From Micromonospora avicenniae (GTDB taxonomy: Bacteria; Actinomycetota; Actinomycetes; Mycobacteriales; Micromonosporaceae), in assembly GCF_900156065.1 (NCBI RefSeq), contig NZ_FTNF01000001.1:620001-684000 (forward strand): 64,000 bases of DNA. The letters are read 5' to 3'. The position numbers and the translations under genes were made by a program. The first letter of the stretch is position 1. Every line of letters begins with the position of its first letter. The notes below the pieces were generated by a model. It worked only from the letters and a program-made list of their open reading frames with translations, did no database searches and was not told the origin of the DNA. This document shows, piece after piece, positions 59,163-64,000 of this stretch.

Positions 59163-60224
59163 TCAGGAGCGGGTCAGCTCGGTGGCCAGGAGTTCGGCGA
59201 TCTGGGCGGTGTTCAGCGCCGCGCCCTTGCGGAGGTTGTCGCCGGTGATGAAGAGGTCCAGGGCGCGCGGGTCGTCCAACGCTCGGCGGATCCGGCCGAC
59301 CCAGGACGGGTCGGTGCCGACCGCGTCGATCGGCATCGGGAACTCGCCGGCGGCCGGGTCGTCGACCAGGATCACACCGGGGGCGTTCCGCAGCACCTCG
59401 CGGGCTCCCTCGGCGTCGACCTCGGTGGCGAAGACCGCGTGCACGGCCACCGAGTGGCCGGTCACCACGGGCACCCGTACGCAGGTGGCGGAGACCTTCA
59501 GGTCGGGCAGGCCGAGGATCTTGCGCGACTCGTTGCGGACCTTCATCTCCTCGGACGACCAGCCGCCGTCGGCGGGCGAGCCGGCCCAGGGCACCACGTT
59601 CAACGCGAGGGGGGCCGGAAACGGGCCGAGTTCGTCACCGACCGCCTGCCGGACGTCGCCCGGCCGCGAACCGAGCACCCGGTCACCGGCGATCTTGCCG
59701 AGCTGGGCGTGCAGGGTGTCCACGCCGGCCTGACCGACGCCGGAGACCGCCTGGTACGAGGAGAGCACCAGCTCACGCAGGCCGTACTCGCGATGCAGCG
59801 GGGCGACCGCGACGATCATCGCGAGCGTCGTGCAGTTGGCGTTGGCGATGATGCCCTTCGGCCGGTTGCGTACCTGCTCGGGGTTGATCTCAGGGACCAC
59901 CAGCGGCACGTCGCGGTCCATCCGGAAGGCCCCGGAGTTGTCCACCACGACCGCGCCACGGTCGACCGCGACCGACGCCCACTGCGCCGAGATCTCGTCC
60001 GGTACGTCGAACATCGCGACGTCGACACCGTCGAACGCCTCCGGGGTCACGGCCTGGACGGTCAGCTCCTCGCCCCGGCAGCGGACCTGCCGCCCGACCG
60101 ATCGCTCGGAGGCGAGCAGCCGGATCTCGCCCCAGACGTTGCGGCGGCCGGTGAGCAGCTCGCACATGACAGTGCCGACGGCACCGGTCGCCCCGACGAC
60201 GGCGAGGGTGGGCAGTTCGTCCAT
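59163..60224 (-). CDS. asd: aspartate-semialdehyde dehydrogenase
   Basis: Asd reduces aspartyl phosphate to aspartate semialdehyde with NADPH, the branch point to lysine, diaminopimelate, threonine and methionine. The 353-residue protein has the nucleotide loop GATGAVG (11-17) and the catalytic cysteine C131 in NANCTTLAM, with VVDNSGAFR before it. ATG 60224 starts 6 bp after the lysC stop, so lysC-asd form one operon, in the same order as Rv3709c-Rv3708c of M. tuberculosis. The product feeds peptidoglycan diaminopimelate synthesis. Confidence 0.96.
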   Translation of the reverse strand: MDELPTLAVVGATGAVGTVMCELLTGRRNVWGEIRLLASERSVGRQVRCRGEELTVQAVTPEAFDGVDVAMFDVPDEISAQWASVAVDRGAVVVDNSGAFRMDRDVPLVVPEINPEQVRNRPKGIIANANCTTLAMIVAVAPLHREYGLRELVLSSYQAVSGVGQAGVDTLHAQLGKIAGDRVLGSRPGDVRQAVGDELGPFPAPLALNVVPWAGSPADGGWSSEEMKVRNESRKILGLPDLKVSATCVRVPVVTGHSVAVHAVFATEVDAEGAREVLRNAPGVILVDDPAAGEFPMPIDAVGTDPSWVGRIRRALDDPRALDLFITGDNLRKGAALNTAQIAELLATELTRS

Positions 60225-60229
60225 CGGCC

Positions 60230-61495
60230 CTACCGCCCGGTGCCCGCGTAGACCACGGCCTCGGTGTCGCCGCCGAGGTCGAAGGCGTCGTGGATGGCGC
60301 GGACCGCCGCGTCGAGGTCGGTGTCCCGGCAGACCACGGAGACCCGGATCTCCGAGGTCGAGATCATCTCGATGTTGACGCCGGCGGCGCCGAGGGCGGC
60401 GAAGAAGCCGGCCGCCACGCCCGGGTGGGAGCGCATCCCGGCACCGATGAGCGAGACCTTGCCGACGTGGTCGTCGTAGAGCAGGCCCTTGAACTTGACC
60501 GACTCCTGGATCTTGCTGAGCGCGGCCATCGCCGTCGGGCCGTCGGTCTTCGGCAGCGTGAAGGAGATGTCGGTGCGGCCGGTGCCCTCGGTGGAGACGT
60601 TCTGCACGATCATGTCGATGTTGATCTCGGCGCCGGCCGCGGTGTCGAAGATGCGCGCGGCGGCACCCGGCTCGTCCGGCACGCCGACGATCGTGATCTT
60701 CGCCTCGCTGCGGTCGTGGGCGACCCCGGTGATCAGTGCTTGCTCCACAGGAAGGTCCTCCATCGATCCGGTGACCATCGTGCCGGTGTTGGTCGAGTAT
60801 GACGAACGGACGTGGATCGGCAACCCCGCCCGGCGGGCGTACTCCACACTGCGCAGGTGCAGCACCTTGGCGCCGCAGGCGGCCAGTTCCAGCATCTCCT
60901 CGTAGGTGATCTGCTTGATGTGCCGTGCGTTGGGCACGATCCGCGGATCGGCGCTGAAGATGCCGTCCACGTCCGTGTAGATCTCGCAGACGTCGGCGTG
61001 CAACGCGGCCGCCAGCGCCACTGCCGTGGTGTCCGAGCCACCCCGACCCAGCGTCGTGACGTCCTTGGTGTCCTGGGAGACCCCCTGGAAACCGGCGACG
61101 ATCACCACCGAGCCCTCGTCGAGCGCGCCCTTCAGGCGGCCCGGGGTGACGTCGATGATCCGCGCCTTACCGTGCACCGAGGTGGTGATCACGCCGGCCT
61201 GGGAGCCGGTGAACGAACGCGCCTCGTAGCCCAGGTTGTGGATGGCCATGGCGAGCAGCGCCATGGAGATCCGCTCTCCGGCGGTGAGCAGCATGTCCAG
61301 CTCACGGCCCGGCGGCAGCGGACTGACCTGGTTGGCCAGGTCGAGCAGTTCGTCGGTGGTGTCGCCCATCGCGGAGACCACCACCACGACATCGTCACCG
61401 GCCTTGCGTGCGGCGACGATCCGCTCCGCGACCCGCTTGATCCGCTCCGCGTTGGCGACGGAGGACCCGCCGTACTTCTGCACCACGAGTGCCAC
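60230..61495 (-). CDS. lysC: aspartate kinase
   Basis: LysC phosphorylates aspartate and is the feedback-controlled first step of the aspartate family. The 421-residue length equals that of actinobacterial enzymes. K7 lies in the start motif VQKYGGSS, with [17 protein letters not shown] later. Two ACT domains at the C-terminus ([17 protein letters not shown] and [19 protein letters not shown]) bind lysine and threonine. GTG 61495 has GGGAGGGAG about 10 nt upstream. In relatives an internal start makes a separate small ACT subunit from the same gene; whether this occurs here cannot be seen. Confidence 0.96.
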   Translation of the reverse strand: MALVVQKYGGSSVANAERIKRVAERIVAARKAGDDVVVVVSAMGDTTDELLDLANQVSPLPPGRELDMLLTAGERISMALLAMAIHNLGYEARSFTGSQAGVITTSVHGKARIIDVTPGRLKGALDEGSVVIVAGFQGVSQDTKDVTTLGRGGSDTTAVALAAALHADVCEIYTDVDGIFSADPRIVPNARHIKQITYEEMLELAACGAKVLHLRSVEYARRAGLPIHVRSSYSTNTGTMVTGSMEDLPVEQALITGVAHDRSEAKITIVGVPDEPGAAARIFDTAAGAEINIDMIVQNVSTEGTGRTDISFTLPKTDGPTAMAALSKIQESVKFKGLLYDDHVGKVSLIGAGMRSHPGVAAGFFAALGAAGVNIEMISTSEIRVSVVCRDTDLDAAVRAIHDAFDLGGDTEAVVYAGTGR

Positions 61496-61574
61496 GAAGT
61501 GCACTCCCTCCCAGTGACCCTGAGCGTGCCGACGCCGCCGGTCACGGGGCCGGCGGCGCGTGTCAGACCTCCCC

Positions 61575-61580
61575 AGGGTA
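61575..61580 (-). promoter_or_regulatory. possible -10 element of lysC-asd
   Basis: TACCCT on the minus strand would start a transcript near 61568 with a leader of about 73 nt before GTG 61495. The fit to a -35 is poor. Confidence 0.35.
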
Positions 61581-61824
61581 TCGGGCCGGCCGGACCGCCG
61601 GGTCAGGTGATCCCACCATCCGGCCCGACCGCGCCGGCCCGCCCCGCTACGCAGCGCCCGTGACCAGCGTCGATTCGGACACCGGGGAACGCCCCGCCCA
61701 GACACCGCCCGCGACACGCCCGGGGCGGGGCCGACCCGGACGGGCCCGGCCCCGCCGACGGACGCCGTCCGCGACACGCCGGGCCGCCGGCCCGAGCAGG
61801 CCAGCGCCGTGAGCGCGAGCGCCG

Positions 61825-61830
61825 GAGAAT
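61825..61830 (+). promoter_or_regulatory. -10 element for leaderless lipoprotein gene
   Basis: GAGAAT ends 6 nt before GTG 61837, the same hexamer and spacing as before the MFS gene at 55 kb. Confidence 0.45.
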
Positions 61831-61836
61831 GAGGCG

Positions 61837-62730
61837 GTGTACGACCTCTCCCGACCGATCCGACGCGCGACCGGCCCGCGCACGCCCGTCCGCCGTTCGC
61901 CCCGCACCCCCGCGATCGAGGCGGCGGCGACCCGCCCGCGCGCGGCCGGCCTCCGTCGCCGCCGACCCTCCGCCCCGCTCGCGCTCTTCGCGCTCGCCCT
62001 GCCGGCGCTCCTCGTCGCCTGCAGCGCCGACCCGCCGCCCGCTCCCCCGCCGCCCGACGCCGGGCCGGTCGCGGTGGACGCCGCGCGGGACGAACTGGCC
62101 GCGCTGGCCGCAGCGGCGCAGGATCGGCACCTGACCGCCCACTACAAGTTCAGCCGCGGCGGCGAGGCGGACCGGACGATCCTCGTGACCAGCGCGAACG
62201 ACGGCAGCTGGCGGATCGACGTACCCGGTGGCGCGCTCGGCGGGGCCTCGGACATCGCGTTGGCCGCCACCGCGGACGGGCTCTTCCAGTGCGCCCTGCC
62301 CTCGGCCGCCCGGCCGGAACCGCCGAGCTGCGTACGCCTCGGCGACCCCGACGACGCGCTCCCCCGCCGGCTGGATCCGCGGGTGCAGCACCCGTTCACC
62401 GACTGGCTGGACGTGCTCACCGATCGGCGTGCCCCGCTCTCGGTCTCGCCCGCGCAGCCGCTTCCGGGCGTCCCGGGCACCTGCTACTCGGTGGAGACCA
62501 CCTCGGCCTCACTGAACGCCCCGCTCGACGTGGGCATCTACTGCTACGACCAGGACGGCACGCCGACGGCGGTCCGGACCGACTACGGCACGCTCACGCT
62601 GGCCGGCCCTCCCGCCCCGGCACCGGCCACCGTGCAGCTCGCCGGGCCGGTCGTCGAGGGCGAGCCGCTCGGCACGGCCTCGCCGCCACCGCCTGATCCA
62701 TCGGACAGTCCGAGCACCGGAACGCAGTGA
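61837..62730 (+). CDS. putative lipoprotein of unknown function
   Basis: The 297-residue protein has an unusually long Arg-rich N-terminus of about 45 residues, then a signal segment ending in lipobox LLVAC (C62). A Pro-rich linker follows, and then a globular part with [23 protein letters not shown] and two conserved-looking cysteines (CALPSA and CVRL), plus [10 protein letters not shown] and [18 protein letters not shown]. The pattern resembles LppX/LprG-like or outer-sensor lipoproteins only loosely, and no family can be named. The long N-region could mean that the true start is further downstream, but GTG 61837 has a well-placed GAGAAT 6 nt upstream. Confidence 0.75.
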   Translation: MYDLSRPIRRATGPRTPVRRSPRTPAIEAAATRPRAAGLRRRRPSAPLALFALALPALLVACSADPPPAPPPPDAGPVAVDAARDELAALAAAAQDRHLTAHYKFSRGGEADRTILVTSANDGSWRIDVPGGALGGASDIALAATADGLFQCALPSAARPEPPSCVRLGDPDDALPRRLDPRVQHPFTDWLDVLTDRRAPLSVSPAQPLPGVPGTCYSVETTSASLNAPLDVGIYCYDQDGTPTAVRTDYGTLTLAGPPAPAPATVQLAGPVVEGEPLGTASPPPPDPSDSPSTGTQ

Positions 62731-62814
62731 TCTTCCAACCGTTACGGGTGCTCTTGCCCACATTTGACACCCCAGTCCGTGTGGGCGAATCGGCCATACG
62801 GGACGCTTCCTCTC

Positions 62815-63342
62815 ATGCCCGACCTCACCCCGCTGCTCGCCTTCCGCTGGAGCCCCCGGGCCTTCGACCCGAACGCTGAACTGAGCCCCGACGAGGCCGC
62901 CTCGCTGTTGGAGGCGGCCCGCTGGGCGCCCTCGGCGGGCAACAGCCAGCCCTGGCGGTTCGCGCTCGGCCATCGGGAGGACGAGACGTGGAAGCGGATC
63001 CTGACCTGCCTGCCGGTCGACGACCAGCGCTGGGCGCGGCACGCCTCCGCGCTGCTGGTCGGCGCGCACACGGGCGACGACGAGCGGGCCGCGTACGACC
63101 TGGGCCAGGCCGTCGCCCACCTCACCGTGCAGGCCACCGCGCTCGGCCTGCACGTGCACCAGCTCACCCGCTTCGACCGGCCGGGCCTCGCCCTGGAGCT
63201 GGACCTTCCCGGCGAGATCCACCCGCTGGTCGTCGCGGCCGTCGGCCGGATCGGTGACCCGTTCACGCTGCCGGAGGAGCTGCGTCGTCGGGAGGTCGGC
63301 CTGCGGCACCGCCACCCCGTCGCGGACCTGCTGCTCGCCTGA
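62815..63342 (+). CDS. nitroreductase-family flavoprotein
   Basis: The 175-residue protein has the short nitroreductase layout: FRWSPRAFDPNAELSPDEAASLLEAARWAPSAGNSQPWRF at the FMN-binding start, a central LGQAVAHLTVQATALGLHVHQL and a C-terminal VVAAVGRIGDP. These enzymes use FMN and NAD(P)H to reduce nitro or quinone compounds; the natural substrate is unknown. ATG 62815 starts the domain directly. A TTGACA at 62764-62769 could be its -35, but no good -10 is spaced from it. Its stop codon abuts that of the next gene on the other strand with no base between. Confidence 0.88.
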   Translation: MPDLTPLLAFRWSPRAFDPNAELSPDEAASLLEAARWAPSAGNSQPWRFALGHREDETWKRILTCLPVDDQRWARHASALLVGAHTGDDERAAYDLGQAVAHLTVQATALGLHVHQLTRFDRPGLALELDLPGEIHPLVVAAVGRIGDPFTLPEELRRREVGLRHRHPVADLLLA

Positions 63343-64000
63343 CTACCCGATCGAGTCACCGCCGCGGCTGGCCCGGACCAGAACCCTCGCGGCGTCGGTG
63401 TTGCGATAGAGGACGTGCCGCCCCTGTCGGGACCGGGAGACCAGACCCGCGGCGTGCAGCGCGGCGAGGTGCTGGGAGACACCTCCGGCGGACATCGCGG
63501 TGAGTCGGGCCAGATCAGTGGTGGTGGTCGCCGTCTCGAGCAGGTGCAGCAGCGCGGCTCGGCCGGGGCCGACCACCCGCGCCAGCGAGTCGCCGGGCGG
63601 CGGCGCGGTCGCCTCCCAGAGCGTCCCGACCGCCCGGACCGGATACGCGCCGGCCGGCAGCGAATCCTCCAGGAGGTTCCACAGCACCTGGTGCCCGGTG
63701 AACAACGTCGGGTTCAGCGTCAACCCGCGACCGCGCAGGTCGAAGTCCCGCTCGAACGGGTCGTCGCTGACCACCCGGTCGCCGAGCCAGCGCAGGCTCG
63801 GGTGGAGCTGCTCGAAGAACCGACCGGCGCCGCCCTCGGCGAGCTGGGCGGCCCGGTACGACACGTCGGCGTCGAGCAGTGCCCGCATCCGTGGCCAGTC
63901 CGGGGCGATCGCCTCGTCGTACCAGACCCGCACCGCGTCGACGAGCTGCGGCAGCAACCCCCGGGGGTCGGCGAGCAGCGCGAGACCGAACGGGCTCAGC
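63343..64000 (-). CDS. ArsR-type winged-helix regulator, N-terminal part outside the window
   Basis: The frame stays open from the stop at 63343 to the window edge, so the gene begins beyond 64000. About 219 residues are visible. The N-terminal visible part has a helical domain (LVDAVRVWYDEAIAPDWPRM, DVSYRAAQLAEGG). The C-terminal 75 residues are an ArsR-type winged helix: RAALLHLLETATTTTDLARL, MSAGGVSQHLAALHAAGLVSRSRQGRHVLYR. No metal-binding cysteines are visible in the helix-turn-helix. Proteins of this layout are about 320 residues long and have unknown ligands. It converges directly on the nitroreductase gene. Confidence 0.85.
   Translation of the reverse strand, partial: LSPFGLALLADPRGLLPQLVDAVRVWYDEAIAPDWPRMRALLDADVSYRAAQLAEGGAGRFFEQLHPSLRWLGDRVVSDDPFERDFDLRGRGLTLNPTLFTGHQVLWNLLEDSLPAGAYPVRAVGTLWEATAPPPGDSLARVVGPGRAALLHLLETATTTTDLARLTAMSAGGVSQHLAALHAAGLVSRSRQGRHVLYRNTDAARVLVRASRGGDSIG

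Larger units (their letters stand above)
61496..61836. other. divergent intergenic region upstream of lysC
   Basis: This 341-bp gene-free region is very GC-rich. It contains the lysC ribosome site, a TACCCT hexamer on the minus strand (61575-61580), and the promoter of the divergent lipoprotein gene. No lysine riboswitch fold could be recognised. Confidence 0.55.

Noticed and set aside
61496-61600. Lysine riboswitch before lysC
   Set aside because: The leader would be about 70 nt, too short for the riboswitch, and no fitting fold was recognised.

Overview
The window is high-GC DNA with dense, short-spaced genes, many GTG starts, a WhiB factor, a type VII secretion locus and an encoded-CCA tRNA-Pro. 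This points to an actinobacterium, most likely of the family Micromonosporaceae (Micromonospora/Salinispora type). That placement is inferred from gene content and style; no rRNA is present.

Layout. 1-4.5 kb: tilS (cut by the window edge), a zinc metalloprotease, a PBP4-type carboxypeptidase and ppa, an order also known from Mycobacterium tuberculosis (Rv3625c-Rv3628). 4.5-11.5 kb: a reduced type VII secretion locus (eccD, eccC, mycP) followed by a PAP2 phosphatase. 12.3-18.5 kb: marP, a CoA-type NUDIX hydrolase, a TlpA-like lipoprotein, nth, a CapA-like lipoprotein, cbiZ and crp. 18.6-39.8 kb: an accessory block with a metallophosphoesterase, a 20-bp minisatellite, a frameshifted TetR gene beside its probable operator, a six-gene acyl-CoA/acyclic-terpene-type catabolic operon, a solute-binding lipoprotein coupled to an unknown membrane protein, a secreted tripeptidyl-aminopeptidase-like hydrolase, a Ser/Thr kinase and a giant cyclase-ATPase-TPR protein. 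39.8-50.1 kb: an MBL hydrolase, RidA, a DUF4177 protein, two ArsA/Get3-like ATPases, whiB4-like, ponA2-like, a YqeY protein and a metallophosphoesterase. 50.3-64 kb: tRNA-Pro(CGG), a stand-alone mraY, a GNAT enzyme, a glutaredoxin-like membrane protein, LtrA, an MFS transporter, a CpdA-like phosphodiesterase, a GAF-GGDEF protein, asd-lysC, a lipoprotein, a nitroreductase and an ArsR-like regulator cut by the edge.

The blocks marP-nth-crp and MBL-ridA-arsA-arsA-whiB4-ponA2-phosphoesterase match the continuous order Rv3671c-Rv3683 of M. tuberculosis, so the 18.6-39.8 kb block looks like accessory DNA inserted into, or retained within, a conserved core. A second-messenger theme runs through the window: a cyclase, a Crp sensor, a possible cAMP phosphodiesterase and a diguanylate cyclase. 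Cell-envelope functions also recur (PBP4, MarP, PonA2, MraY, type VII secretion).

The strongest non-coding signals are: -10-like hexamers placed 6-8 nt before many start codons, which suggests widespread leaderless transcription; paired palindromes with a 41-bp period at two convergent gene junctions 36 kb apart; and several strong hairpins between convergent genes. No insertion sequence, prophage, CRISPR array or biosynthetic gene cluster was seen.
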